In this document: in pieces, positions 51,738-60,705 of the stretch
How positions within the stretch are numbered: position 1 is the first letter of the stretch
Layout of the letters: the number at the start of each line of letters is the position of its first letter
Origin: Corynebacterium afermentans subsp. afermentans
Lineage (GTDB): Bacteria > Actinomycetota > Actinomycetes > Mycobacteriales > Mycobacteriaceae
Direction of reading: 5' to 3'
NCBI RefSeq assembly: GCF_030408355.1
Contig: NZ_CP046606.1
Span: 1,488,001-1,552,000 of the forward strand
Length of the DNA: 64,000 nucleotides
Notes under the pieces: generated by a model
Database searches by the model: none
Seen by the model: the letters and a program-made list of their open reading frames with translations, nothing else
Told to the model about the DNA's origin: nothing
Made by a program: the position numbers and the translations under genes

Positions 51738-52367
51738 CTACCCCAGCTGGGCGATCCAGTTTCGTAGCACGCCGGCACCAGCCTCGCCGGAGGCCTCGGG
51801 GTGGAAACGCGTCGCCCACAGTGGGCCGTTTTCCACCGCGGCGAGCACCTCGCCCGCCCAGCTCAGCTTGGGGTAGGCAATGAACTCGTCCTCTTGCAGC
51901 TCAAAGTTGCGGGCGCCGGTGGCAGCGTTGAACTCGAATTCCTGCGCACCGTCAAGCATCAGCGAACCCTGCGCAGGCGCAACCTCCGCTCGTTCAACGG
52001 GGGCATCTAGCTTCTCGACGCCTCCCGGCCACTCCCCGAACCCAGCCGCGCCATCCGCGCCGCGCTCGAACAGCGCGTCCATGGCGGCGCCAACCACAAG
52101 CACCGGGCGCGAACCGGCGAGGCGCTGCCCCACAACGCGGTCCGCCTGGGCTTTGTGCAGAGCACGCAGCGCCTCGGCGGCATCAACGGAGGCGGCAATA
52201 ACAAGACCATCCGCGGCGACGGCATTCGCCGGGTCAGAGGTGACCTCCGCACCGACGCCTTCAGCCCGCAACGCAGCGTGCAGCGCCGTCACCGCGGGAT
52301 CCGCGCCCGCAAACGGGTCGAACACCGCAACAGCGGCAGTTTTCGGGCTGGAGGTTGTCTCGCTCAT
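51738..52367 (-). CDS. HisH-like protein without the catalytic Cys
   Basis: A 209-residue homologue of the HisH amidotransferase subunit of imidazole glycerol phosphate synthase. VVGQRLAGSRPV, LFERGADGAAGFGEWPGGVEKL and GPLWATRFHPEASGEAGAGVLRNW align well with corynebacterial HisH. The nucleophile segment GICVGMQ is VVGAAMD here, so Cys is Gly93, the PGVGAF oxyanion motif is lost, and the central HMGWNT region is replaced. His189 and Glu191 remain. It cannot hydrolyse glutamine by the known mechanism. The intact frame suggests a kept, non-enzymatic role, or recent decay. Confidence 0.8.
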   Translation of the reverse strand: MSETTSSPKTAAVAVFDPFAGADPAVTALHAALRAEGVGAEVTSDPANAVAADGLVIAASVDAAEALRALHKAQADRVVGQRLAGSRPVLVVGAAMDALFERGADGAAGFGEWPGGVEKLDAPVERAEVAPAQGSLMLDGAQEFEFNAATGARNFELQEDEFIAYPKLSWAGEVLAAVENGPLWATRFHPEASGEAGAGVLRNWIAQLG

Positions 52368-52394
52368 AGGTGCGTAGTGTAGCCCCCGCGCTGC

Positions 52395-53693
52395 CTACTG
52401 GCGCTTGCGCGGGTAGGGCCGCGGCACCTGCACCGACTTCAGGCGCGCGGACAGGTTGTTGACTTCCACCACGCGGTGGCGGCCCAGCTGGCGGTCCAGC
52501 AGCGTAATTGCCAGGCCGATGGTGATCACGGCAGACGCGATGCCGAACACCGGGGCAAACGCCATCTGCGCCACCAACATGCCGTAGAACGTGGAGCCCA
52601 AGCCGGTGCCGCCGTCGAAGCCGATGTTCCAGATCGCGGAGGCCTCCGAGGTCTTGTGGCGCGGCAGGCGGTAGAACAGCATCGTCAGCGCCTCGTTTTG
52701 CACTCCGCCGAAGCCGGCGCCGTAGAACAGCGCGGCGATGAGCATGGTCCACGCGGGCAGCTCCATGGACAGGATCATGGCCATCAGCGCCACACCGACA
52801 GCGGCGATGATCTGGCACGGGATGACGACGGAGCCCGGGTAGCCGCGGCGGTCCATAATGCGGCCGGCGACGTAGCGCGCGACCATCGCAGCAAAGTTGA
52901 GGACGGCAAGCATCACGCCCGCCAGCGCAGCGCCCGATACCGGGTCGAGCTCGCGCATGGACACCGGCAGGAAGTTCGTGATCGCGCCGTATGCGGTAGT
53001 GACAAACATCAAGGCGAGCGCCGGCACGAGCGCGAGGTGCCACATGGGCACGCGCACGCTTTGCTGCGTTTCAGCGTCCGGGTCCGCCGGTGGGATGGGC
53101 GGGATAGCCAGGCAGGCCACCAGCGAAACCGCGCCGATGGAGGCGGCGATCACGTACACCGCGTCGTAGCCGATTTTGTCCACCAACGCCAGGCCGGACG
53201 GCAGCGCCACCATCTGCGCCAGGCCCACGACCATGCCGAAGATGCCGGTGGCGCTGCCCAGCAGGCGCAGCGGGACAAGCTCGGCGATGATGGCGGCTTC
53301 CGCCACGGACAGCGCACCGAAGCCGATGCCGCGGATCGCACTGACGGTCAACAGCGGCACGGCGTCCATGCCGAGCATGTAGCCGAACGCGGGGATGCCC
53401 AGCAGCAGCGAGGAGATGGCCAGCACCCAGCCGAAGCCGAACGTCTTCAGCGCCTTTGGGGTGAAAATTTGGGTGATCACGGTGGCGAACATGAACACGC
53501 CGGTGGAAAGCCCTGCCAGGGAGGCTGGCTGGCCAGCGTCGATCACGGCCGTGGGGACCACAGGCAGCAGCAACGCCCACGCCGCGAAGGCCGAGGCCAC
53601 CGCAACGAGGACCGGGATCAGGCCCCGGGCGCGCCACACGTTGGTCAGCGATTCAACTTCCCCACGGGTCAGCGGCTGTTTGGACCATGCCAT
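52395..53693 (-). CDS. MFS transporter
   Basis: A 432-residue major facilitator with twelve predicted membrane helices, an MFS-type loop between helices 2 and 3, and a basic C-terminal tail (SVQVPRPYPRKRQ). Substrate is unknown; the nearest context is the relic his cluster, where C. glutamicum also has an MFS permease before hisH. It begins one base after the small membrane protein stop, so both are one unit. Confidence 0.88.
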   Translation of the reverse strand: MAWSKQPLTRGEVESLTNVWRARGLIPVLVAVASAFAAWALLLPVVPTAVIDAGQPASLAGLSTGVFMFATVITQIFTPKALKTFGFGWVLAISSLLLGIPAFGYMLGMDAVPLLTVSAIRGIGFGALSVAEAAIIAELVPLRLLGSATGIFGMVVGLAQMVALPSGLALVDKIGYDAVYVIAASIGAVSLVACLAIPPIPPADPDAETQQSVRVPMWHLALVPALALMFVTTAYGAITNFLPVSMRELDPVSGAALAGVMLAVLNFAAMVARYVAGRIMDRRGYPGSVVIPCQIIAAVGVALMAMILSMELPAWTMLIAALFYGAGFGGVQNEALTMLFYRLPRHKTSEASAIWNIGFDGGTGLGSTFYGMLVAQMAFAPVFGIASAVITIGLAITLLDRQLGRHRVVEVNNLSARLKSVQVPRPYPRKRQ

Positions 53694-53694
53694 C

Positions 53695-53874
53695 TCACAT
53701 CACCTCCATAAGCGCGAGGGCTGCGAAGAGCAGGGCCATGACAGCTAAAAGCGCAAGCACCGCGGTAAATGCACGGGGTGCTCCGCGTTGATAGCTGGAC
53801 CAGACTCCGCCGACGAGAAGCCCCGCCACAAGGCTGAGCACCACCACCAAAATCGGATTCCCGACAGCGGACAC
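53695..53874 (-). CDS. Small membrane protein, 59 residues
   Basis: A short protein with two hydrophobic helices (NPILVVVLSLVAGLLVGGVW and AVLALLAVMALLFAALALME) joined by SSYQRGAPRAFT. The GTG start at 53872-53874 has AAGGAGGT seven to eight bases upstream, a strong ribosome binding site; the frame further upstream is antisense to the YbjN promoter. It precedes the MFS gene by one base and may be translated with it. Function unknown. Confidence 0.65.
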   Translation of the reverse strand: MSAVGNPILVVVLSLVAGLLVGGVWSSYQRGAPRAFTAVLALLAVMALLFAALALMEVM

Positions 53875-53963
53875 CGCAAAGACCTCCTTCGCAACCAAGT
53901 CGATTCGGCCGTCATTGTAGACGCTGCGTAGGAATCCATGGATGCTGCCTTCACAGTGGGCGC

Positions 53964-53969
53964 TATGCT
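53964..53969 (+). promoter_or_regulatory. -10 box TATGCT of the YbjN gene
   Basis: TATGCT ends six bases before the ATG at 53976, with no room for a Shine-Dalgarno sequence. A leaderless transcript is likely. The promoter is divergent from the small membrane protein gene. Confidence 0.5.
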
Positions 53970-53975
53970 CGCTGT

Positions 53976-55028
53976 ATGGGAAAGCACGCTGCACCGGCGG
54001 GCCCTCAGCGCCCCGGCGAGGTCACGCTCGAGCGCGTCGCTGCACTGCTGGAGGGCCTCGGCTTCGAACCGCTGGTGCGCCCGGACCGCGTGGTCATCGG
54101 TGCACACGCTTTCACCGTGGCCCTGTGGGTGGATTACTCGCGCCCAATGGCGCTGGTCATTGACACTGCGGAGCGCATCCCCACCGACTTCGAGCATGCG
54201 ATGGCGCTCGCCCGCTTTATCAATACCTGGAACCACGACCGAGTTGGCCCGTGGGCGAGCTACCGTCTGATGGAGTCCGGGGATCTGTGCGCGCGCATGC
54301 GCCGCGGCGTGCACATCAAGCATGGGCTTAGCGACGATCAACTGGCCGCCGAATTGTTAGACACGCTCGAGCACGCGGCCGCGTTTTACCGGCGGTTGCG
54401 CGAACGATTCTTGGACGCGGGCCTGGACCAGCCCCTGCCGCCGCAGCTGATGCGCGCCCAGGACACCGAACTGCTGCTGGGCCGGCATCCCTTGCTGCGC
54501 CACTTGCCGCGCGGCGGGCGGCAGGAGGTGTCCACCGCACCGGAGCTCTACCGCGAAGTGGAAGGACCCGCAGGTGAGATCGCGCCGGTGGGCGTGAGCG
54601 ATCTCACCGACGCGTTGGAGCAGCTGGAATTCCGCTACGGGGTCGGCGAGGACGACGTGATCGCCACCGGTGTCAACGGCGTGCCGTTTGCGCTGACTAT
54701 CGAAGGCGAACCGGGACCGCGCTACGCCCGGGTGACAGGCATGTGGGACACCGGCCGCGACGCCCTCGACGCGTTCTTGCCGCTGTGGCTGGTGTGCAAC
54801 GACGTCAACGAGCGCACGTGCGCCACGGCCGCTTACCTGCACGAATTCGACGGCACCGCCCACATGCACGCCGAGTCCACCATGCTCGTGGCTGAGGGCG
54901 CCGCACCCGAGCAGGTCAGCGAATTTGTCATCTCTGCGATGGCGGCGTGCTTGGCGGCCATCGACCACGTCAGCCAGCAGACGGCTGGCCAGTCAGTGGT
55001 GGATTGGCCCGGCAGAGGCGCTAACTAG
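53976..55028 (+). CDS. YbjN domain protein with two domains
   Basis: A 350-residue protein with two YbjN-type (sensory transduction regulator-like) domains, about residues 15-140 and 205-340. The second repeats the pattern of the first (VTLERVAALLEGLGFEPLVR compared with VSDLTDALEQLEFRYGVGED). No signal peptide or membrane segment is seen. Its role is unknown in corynebacteria. The stop overlaps the convergent DUF2567-like gene by four bases. Confidence 0.75.
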   Translation: MGKHAAPAGPQRPGEVTLERVAALLEGLGFEPLVRPDRVVIGAHAFTVALWVDYSRPMALVIDTAERIPTDFEHAMALARFINTWNHDRVGPWASYRLMESGDLCARMRRGVHIKHGLSDDQLAAELLDTLEHAAAFYRRLRERFLDAGLDQPLPPQLMRAQDTELLLGRHPLLRHLPRGGRQEVSTAPELYREVEGPAGEIAPVGVSDLTDALEQLEFRYGVGEDDVIATGVNGVPFALTIEGEPGPRYARVTGMWDTGRDALDAFLPLWLVCNDVNERTCATAAYLHEFDGTAHMHAESTMLVAEGAAPEQVSEFVISAMAACLAAIDHVSQQTAGQSVVDWPGRGAN

Positions 55029-55543
55029 CGCTCTTGCCTGGTGTAGGCCAAAAGGTTGGCGGTCCAGTACACCAGCACCGCCGCGAACGGGCCCGCTGCC
55101 CAGGCGACACCTGGTCGCACGGGCGGCACCATGGTCAACGTGTCGCCGTCCGTAAGCGCCTCGGGCGCCGGCAGGGGGTGCATAAGTCCCACGAACCAGC
55201 CGCCGAAGATGTAGAGCGCCACGGCGGCTACCGCGCTGACGATTCCGGCCCAGATCAGCCAGGCCACGGAGCCACGGACTTTCTCGCGCTTCGCGGCAAC
55301 CAGCGCCACCACCGCCACCACAACACCGGCCAGGGTGGTCAGCAGAGCGAACGAGCCGAAGCCTGCGAATTCGGCGTTGACGGGGCTTTCCGCCTGGTCC
55401 ACGCGCAGCCCGCCGCCTTCAACCACGCCGATGTACGCGGGCCGCACGAGCGCCCACATCCCACCGCCGAGGATGCCCAAAACGCAACCGAGCGCCAGGA
55501 GCCCAGCTCCGGCGCTCAGTGTGGATCTACGGTTTAGTTGCAC
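55025..55543 (-). CDS. DUF2567-like membrane protein
   Basis: A 172-residue protein with four membrane helices (GAGLLALGCVLGILGGGMWA, FALLTTLAGVVVAVVALVAA, WAGIVSAVAAVALYIFGGWF, GPFAAVLVYWTANLLAYT). It resembles the actinobacterial DUF2567 family. Function unknown. It overlaps the lipoprotein gene upstream by ten bases, which suggests a two-gene operon. Confidence 0.65.
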   Translation of the reverse strand: MQLNRRSTLSAGAGLLALGCVLGILGGGMWALVRPAYIGVVEGGGLRVDQAESPVNAEFAGFGSFALLTTLAGVVVAVVALVAAKREKVRGSVAWLIWAGIVSAVAAVALYIFGGWFVGLMHPLPAPEALTDGDTLTMVPPVRPGVAWAAGPFAAVLVYWTANLLAYTRQER

Positions 55544-56274
55544 AGCTTCCAGCGGCCGTCTTCCTTCTGGAAGATCATGGTCGAGGTTTCCTCGCCGTGC
55601 TCGCTCTTCGCGGTCAGGCTCGCCGACGCGCGGTCGCCGTCGATACGCACGTCATCCAGGCTGACCTCCGTCTCCGGCAGCTCGATGCCCTGGCCCTGCT
55701 CCTCGGCGAGGCGGCTGGCCTCCTGGACCTGCTCCAGGCTCATGCCCTGGCGCTCAAGCTCCTCGAGCATCGGCTCGGTCACGGCCTTGCACGAGTTCTC
55801 CAGGATGGTCGGGGTCCAGTCCGCAAACGATCCCGGGTTGAGCACGGCGCGGGCGGTATCTTCCAACTCCCGGCGGTCGTCCTCGCTGCCTTCCTCACCG
55901 TTGGCCAACGGCTCATTGGTGTTTTCCGGCATGCCGTTTTCAAACGGGTTGACCAGTGTCGGCGGCTGCTCCTCGCCACCCTGTGCCTGGTTGGACTTCT
56001 GCTTGTCGTCCGACTTGTCTTCCTTCTTCTTTTCCTTCTCGGAAGTCTTCGAAGTCTTCTCGGACTTTGCAGACTTCTCGGTCTTTTCAGACTTCGCGGA
56101 CTTCTCCGCAGAGGCTTCCGTGGAAGAGTTCGCGGCGGACGCCTCAGGCGCCTCGGCGGCGGTGGACAGACCGCCGGAGGTTCCTTCATCGTCGGACCCG
56201 CACGCGGTGAGCGGGAGTACGAGGGCGAGCGCCGCCGTCGTCACTGCCAAGCCCTTCTTCGTTTGCAACTTCAC
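55534..56274 (-). CDS. Secreted lipoprotein with Lys/Ser/Glu repeats
   Basis: A 246-residue lipoprotein. The signal peptide ends in the lipobox LTAC (VLPLTACGSDDEG). Residues about 45-105 are a low-complexity region of KSEK/SAEKS/KTEKS units, probably an extended stalk. A C-terminal globular domain follows (ARAVLNPGSFADWTP, CKAVTEPMLEELERQGMSLE, SLTAKSEHGEETSTMIFQKEDGRWKLCN). The GTG start at 56272-56274 has GAGG upstream. I know no function. It is processed by Lgt. Confidence 0.8.
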   Translation of the reverse strand: MKLQTKKGLAVTTAALALVLPLTACGSDDEGTSGGLSTAAEAPEASAANSSTEASAEKSAKSEKTEKSAKSEKTSKTSEKEKKKEDKSDDKQKSNQAQGGEEQPPTLVNPFENGMPENTNEPLANGEEGSEDDRRELEDTARAVLNPGSFADWTPTILENSCKAVTEPMLEELERQGMSLEQVQEASRLAEEQGQGIELPETEVSLDDVRIDGDRASASLTAKSEHGEETSTMIFQKEDGRWKLCN

Positions 56275-56508
56275 GGTATACCTGTACCTCTCGTTGTCGG
56301 ACCCGCCCGGAAATTCGGTGCGGGCTGGCACCCGCGACTGTGTTTTTCTGTGTTTTTCGGCATCAGCACATGCAGTCGCGGTGAAGATCCATTCAGAAAT
56401 AGTACCAACTACTCACTGTTGCACTCGTTGGACATCTATATAAGCATTCTGGAGAGTTTCTGTGAGGACGCGTAGAGCCTTTTCGGCCGCAGGTGACCGT
56501 TGTGCGTC

Positions 56509-56514
56509 TATGTT
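56509..56514 (+). promoter_or_regulatory. -10 box TATGTT of the TetR gene
   Basis: TATGTT ends six bases before the ATG at 56521. A GGAGGA sequence directly abuts the ATG and is too close to act as a normal ribosome binding site, so a leaderless start is favoured. Confidence 0.45.
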
Positions 56515-56520
56515 GGAGGA

Positions 56521-57069
56521 ATGCAATTAACCCGTGAGCGCATCACCGAAGCGGCGTTGGCCATCCTCGCCGAGTACGGGCTCGCGGACGTGTCCATGCG
56601 CCGGGTAGCCACCTCACTTTCGGTCGCGCCCGGAGCGTTGTACTGGCACATCTCCAACAAGCAGGAACTCATCGCCACCATGGCGGAAGAGATTGTGCAG
56701 GTGCTTATCAACGGCCCCCTGCCGGACCCCGCATGTCTGAGCCGAAAGCTGCGCGAAGCGCTGCTTGCCACCCGCGACGGCGCGGAGGTCGTCGTCGCGG
56801 CGGTGAGCCAGCCCAGCTCGCAAGTGCAAAAGGAGTTGGAAACCCGGTTCGCGGCGTCGGTCAGGGCGTGGCTGGGCGAAGCGGCGTCGGAAAGCAATGT
56901 GCGCATCGCCGCCAGAGGTTTGCTGCGACTGACCTTGGGCGACGCGGCGGTGCAGCAATCCGCCGCGCAGCTGGCGCAGGCCACTGGCGCGCCTGCGGAG
57001 TCGGACGGCGCAGGCGAGCACGCCGCGGCGGTGACCTTCCTGCTCGACGGCCTAAAGCGAAGTGTCTGA
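56521..57069 (+). CDS. TetR family transcriptional regulator
   Basis: A 182-residue TetR-type repressor. The N-terminal helix-turn-helix is clear: MQLTRERITEAALAILAEYG, then VSMRRVATSLSVAPGALYWHISNKQELIATM. The ligand domain is short and Ala-rich. It stands 22 bases upstream of glgX. A direct link to glycogen genes is possible but not shown, and no operator was found. Confidence 0.88.
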   Translation: MQLTRERITEAALAILAEYGLADVSMRRVATSLSVAPGALYWHISNKQELIATMAEEIVQVLINGPLPDPACLSRKLREALLATRDGAEVVVAAVSQPSSQVQKELETRFAASVRAWLGEAASESNVRIAARGLLRLTLGDAAVQQSAAQLAQATGAPAESDGAGEHAAAVTFLLDGLKRSV

Positions 57070-57077
57070 GGGGGCAC

Positions 57078-57083
57078 TAAGCT
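57078..57083 (+). promoter_or_regulatory. -10 box TAAGCT of glgX
   Basis: TAAGCT ends eight bases before the glgX ATG at 57092, with no ribosome binding site between. A leaderless transcript is likely. Confidence 0.45.
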
Positions 57084-57091
57084 GTGACCCC

Positions 57092-59260
57092 ATGAGTGAG
57101 ACCATCGTCTGGCCCGGTTCTTCTTACCCCCTGGGCTCCACTTTCGACGGCGCAGGCACGAACTTCGCACTGTTCTCCGGCGTCGCGGAGAAGGTGGAGC
57201 TTTGCCTTATCGACGACGACGGAGCGGAGACCCGCATCCCGCTGGAGGAAGTGGACAACCACGTCTGGCACGCCTACCTGCCCGGAGTGAGCCCGGGCCA
57301 GCGCTACGGCTACCGCGTGCACGGGCCGTGGGATCCGCACAACGGCAAACGCTGCGATCCGAGCAAGCTGCTGGTGGACCCGTACGCGCGCGCCTTCGAC
57401 GGCGAATTCGACCAGCACTCCTCACTGTTGTCCTACGACATGCACGCCGACGAGCCGGGCACCGGCCGCAACGAGGAGGACTCGTTGGGCCACACGATGC
57501 TGTCCGTGGTGATCAACCCGTTCTTCGATTGGGGCGATGACCGTGCGCCGAAGATCCCGGAGGGCGAATCCGTCATCTACGAGTGCCACGTCAAGGGCAT
57601 GACGCAAACCCACCCCGCCATCCCGGAGGACCTGCGCGGAACCTACGCCGGCATGTCGCACCCGGTGATGGTGGATTACCTCAAGGACCTGGGCGTCACC
57701 GCCATCGAGCTGTTGCCGGTGCACCAGTTTTTGCAGGACGACCGCCTGCGGGACCTAGGTCTGCGCAACTACTGGGGCTACAACACGTTCGGCTTTTTCG
57801 CCCCGGAGAACAACTACGCCTTTTCCACCGCGCCGGGTGACGCGGTGGCCGAGTTCAAGCAGATGGTGCGCACGTACCACGAGGCGGGCATCGAGGTCAT
57901 CCTGGACGTGGTGTACAACCACACCGCCGAGGGCAACCACATGGGCCCAACCATCGCCTTCCGCGGGATCGATAACGAGGCGTACTACCGGCTGGTGGAC
58001 GACGACAAGTTCCACTACATGGACTACACCGGCACCGGAAACTCGTTTAACGTGCGCTACCCGCACTCGCTGCAGCTGATCATGGATTCGCTGCGCTACT
58101 GGGTCACGGACATGCACGTGGACGGTTTCCGCTTCGACCTCGCTTCCACCCTGGCCCGCGAGTTTTCCGACGTGGACCGCCTGGCCACCTTCTTCGACCT
58201 GGTGCAGCAGGACCCTGTGGTCAGCCAGGTCAAGCTCATCGCCGAGCCGTGGGACGTGGGCGAAGGCGGCTACCAGGTGGGCAATTTCCCTGCGCTCTGG
58301 AGCGAGTGGAACGGCAAGTACCGCGACACCATGCGCGACTTCTGGCGCGGCGAGGACTCCACCCTCGGCGAGTTCGCCTCGCGGCTGACCGGTTCGTCGG
58401 ACCTGTACCAGCACAACGGCCGGCGCCCCACCGCGTCTATTAACTTCATCACCGCCCATGACGGGTTCACCCTCAACGACCTGGTCAGCTACAACGACAA
58501 GCACAACGAGGCCAACGGCGAGGACAACCGCGACGGCGAGAGCCACAACCGCTCCTGGAACTGCGGTACGGAGGGCGAGACGGACGACCCGGAGGTGCTG
58601 GACCTGCGGGCGCGGCAGCGCCGCAACTTCCTGACCACCCTGCTGCTGTCCCAGGGCACCCCGATGCTCGCCCACGGCGACGAAATCGCGCGCACCCAGG
58701 GCGGCAACAACAACGTCTACTGCCAGGACAACGAGATCGCCTGGATGGACTGGTCCAGGCTCGAAGAAGCGTCGGACCTGCACGACTTCACCCGTCGGCT
58801 GATCGAGCTGCGCCGCGACCACCCGGTGTTCCGCCGCCGCCGCTTTCTCGCCGGCGGCGCGTTGGGTGACGAGGAGCACGGCCGCGAAATCGCGTGGTTG
58901 ACACCCGAGTGCACGCTGATGACGCAGGACGATTGGAATACCCCGTTCGGGCGTGCTCTGATGGTGTTCTTGGACGGCGAAGCTATCGCCGAGCCGGACG
59001 CGCGCGGACAGCGCGTGGTGGACGATTCCTTCCTGTTGATGTTCAACGCCCACTACGAAGACATCGACTTCACGGTGCCGGACGCCGAATTCGGCGACGA
59101 GTGGGAGGTAGTCGTGGACACCACCGAGGCGCTCGGCGTGCGCGAAGACGCCGAGCCGGTCCAGCCCGGCGCGGCTGTGACCGTGGGCCAGCGTTCAACC
59201 GTGGTGCTGCGCCGCACCCAACCACCCGCAGGCGAAGGAAATTCGGAGGCCAGCCAGTAA
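57092..59260 (+). CDS. glgX: Glycogen debranching enzyme GlgX
   Basis: A 722-residue GH13/CBM48 enzyme that removes limit branches left by glycogen phosphorylase. A CBM48-like N-terminus (SSYPLGSTFDGAGTNFALFS, RYGYRVHGPWDPHNGKRCDP) precedes the catalytic barrel with EVILDVVYNHTAEGNHMG, HVDGFRFDLAST (nucleophile Asp), LIAEPWDVGEGGYQ (acid Glu) and INFITAHDGFTLNDLV. The stop overlaps the next start by one base (TAATG). Confidence 0.95.
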   Translation: MSETIVWPGSSYPLGSTFDGAGTNFALFSGVAEKVELCLIDDDGAETRIPLEEVDNHVWHAYLPGVSPGQRYGYRVHGPWDPHNGKRCDPSKLLVDPYARAFDGEFDQHSSLLSYDMHADEPGTGRNEEDSLGHTMLSVVINPFFDWGDDRAPKIPEGESVIYECHVKGMTQTHPAIPEDLRGTYAGMSHPVMVDYLKDLGVTAIELLPVHQFLQDDRLRDLGLRNYWGYNTFGFFAPENNYAFSTAPGDAVAEFKQMVRTYHEAGIEVILDVVYNHTAEGNHMGPTIAFRGIDNEAYYRLVDDDKFHYMDYTGTGNSFNVRYPHSLQLIMDSLRYWVTDMHVDGFRFDLASTLAREFSDVDRLATFFDLVQQDPVVSQVKLIAEPWDVGEGGYQVGNFPALWSEWNGKYRDTMRDFWRGEDSTLGEFASRLTGSSDLYQHNGRRPTASINFITAHDGFTLNDLVSYNDKHNEANGEDNRDGESHNRSWNCGTEGETDDPEVLDLRARQRRNFLTTLLLSQGTPMLAHGDEIARTQGGNNNVYCQDNEIAWMDWSRLEEASDLHDFTRRLIELRRDHPVFRRRRFLAGGALGDEEHGREIAWLTPECTLMTQDDWNTPFGRALMVFLDGEAIAEPDARGQRVVDDSFLLMFNAHYEDIDFTVPDAEFGDEWEVVVDTTEALGVREDAEPVQPGAAVTVGQRSTVVLRRTQPPAGEGNSEASQ

Positions 59261-60651
59261 TGATCACCGCGCACGGCGCAACGTTGACCGTGACCAACGA
59301 GGCACTGACCCTCACTCCCACCGCACTCGCGGCCTCGTTGCGCGGCGGCAGCAACTCCCGCGAGGTGGCCATCGCCGACATCGCAGGCACAACCTCTGTT
59401 CCGGGCGACGCGTGGACCCGCCCGCATGTGGACATCGACACTGCCGGCGGCACTGTGACTGTCTGGTTCGCCCCCGGCGACGAGGAGGGCCCCGCCGAGC
59501 TTTGCAAGCTTCTCGACGACGCACAGCACGGCCATGCCCCTGCCACCGGCACCGTGGCCGGCGGCGCCGGCATCCCTGGCTTTTCCTTCGTCGGCTTCGA
59601 CGTGGAGACCGCGAACCGCCGCTGGGGCTCGATTTGCCAGATCGGCCTGGTGAAGATCGTTGACGGCGAGGAGGTGGACCGCGCCTCGTGGCTGTGCAAG
59701 CCGCCGGTGTCTCTCGCGCAGTTCGAGGAGGGCAACGTGGCCATCCACGGCATCACCGAGCAGGACGTCGCCGACGCGCCGGATGTGTGCGACTGCATCC
59801 CGAAGATGGCCGAGTTCGTCGGCGATCTGCCTCTGGTGGCGCACAACGCCCAGTTCGACGCCTCCGCGCTGCGCGACGCCTGCCAGGCATCCGACGTCGA
59901 GGTGCCCCAGATGCTGTTCGCCTGCACCCTCGCCCAGGCGCGTGCCACCAAGCTGGACGTGGCCAACCACCGCCTGCCCACCCTGGCGGAGCACTTCGGC
60001 ATCACGCTGGACAACCACCACGACGCCTGCGAGGACGCCGCGGCCTGCGCGGGCGTGATGGTGGGCCTGGCGCGCCAGGCCGGTCACACCGGCAGCCTGA
60101 TGAGCTTCGTGCACGACTCCGGTTTCACGCTCGGCTCCATCGACGCCGCCCGCGTGACCCCGGTGCTGCGCGACCGCTCCGGCGCGGGCCGCGCGATGCA
60201 GGCGGAAAAGGCGGCCCAGGGCGGAGTGGCTGCCGCGGTTGCGGCATCGGCGGCACCGCAGGGCTCGAATCAAGCGGGCCCTGCCAAGCGGGCGCAGCAC
60301 AATAAAGGTCCCCAGCGCCCCTGGCAGTCCGTGGCCACCCCGGACACCGTGCCGGAGCCGGACCCCGAGGCAGATCCGAACGCGCCACTGTACGGCGAAC
60401 ACGTCACGCTGACCGGCGAGTTTGAACCGCACGACAAGGGTGAGCTGTGGCAAAAGATCGCCGAGCAGGGCGCGCAGGTGGGCAAGAACGTGACAAAGAA
60501 GACCACCGTGCTGGTGGTGGGCGAATGGGCCACGATGACCTCGAAGGAAAAACGCGCTCGCGAGCTGAAGGACAAAGGCCAGGACATCCAGATCTGGCAG
60601 GCCGACCAGCTGCTAGAGGCGCTGGGGCTAAACGAGCAGCCACCGTTTTAG
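59260..60651 (+). CDS. DnaQ-like exonuclease with BRCT domain
   Basis: A 463-residue protein. A short N-terminal domain (residues 1-95) precedes a DEDDh 3'-5' exonuclease fold: VGFDVETANRRWGSICQIGL (Asp114, Glu116), AHNAQFDASALRDAC, and HHDACEDAAACAGV. The C-terminal 85 residues are a BRCT domain (GEHVTLTGEFEPHDKGELWQ, then VTKKTTVLVVGEW). This architecture is annotated as DNA polymerase III epsilon-like in corynebacteria. It is coupled to glgX but is probably a repair nuclease. Confidence 0.87.
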   Translation: MITAHGATLTVTNEALTLTPTALAASLRGGSNSREVAIADIAGTTSVPGDAWTRPHVDIDTAGGTVTVWFAPGDEEGPAELCKLLDDAQHGHAPATGTVAGGAGIPGFSFVGFDVETANRRWGSICQIGLVKIVDGEEVDRASWLCKPPVSLAQFEEGNVAIHGITEQDVADAPDVCDCIPKMAEFVGDLPLVAHNAQFDASALRDACQASDVEVPQMLFACTLAQARATKLDVANHRLPTLAEHFGITLDNHHDACEDAAACAGVMVGLARQAGHTGSLMSFVHDSGFTLGSIDAARVTPVLRDRSGAGRAMQAEKAAQGGVAAAVAASAAPQGSNQAGPAKRAQHNKGPQRPWQSVATPDTVPEPDPEADPNAPLYGEHVTLTGEFEPHDKGELWQKIAEQGAQVGKNVTKKTTVLVVGEWATMTSKEKRARELKDKGQDIQIWQADQLLEALGLNEQPPF

Positions 60652-60705
60652 AAAAATCTTCGGCCTCTAGGGAACCGGGGCGGGTGCGGCTGCGTCTAAT
60701 TAGCC

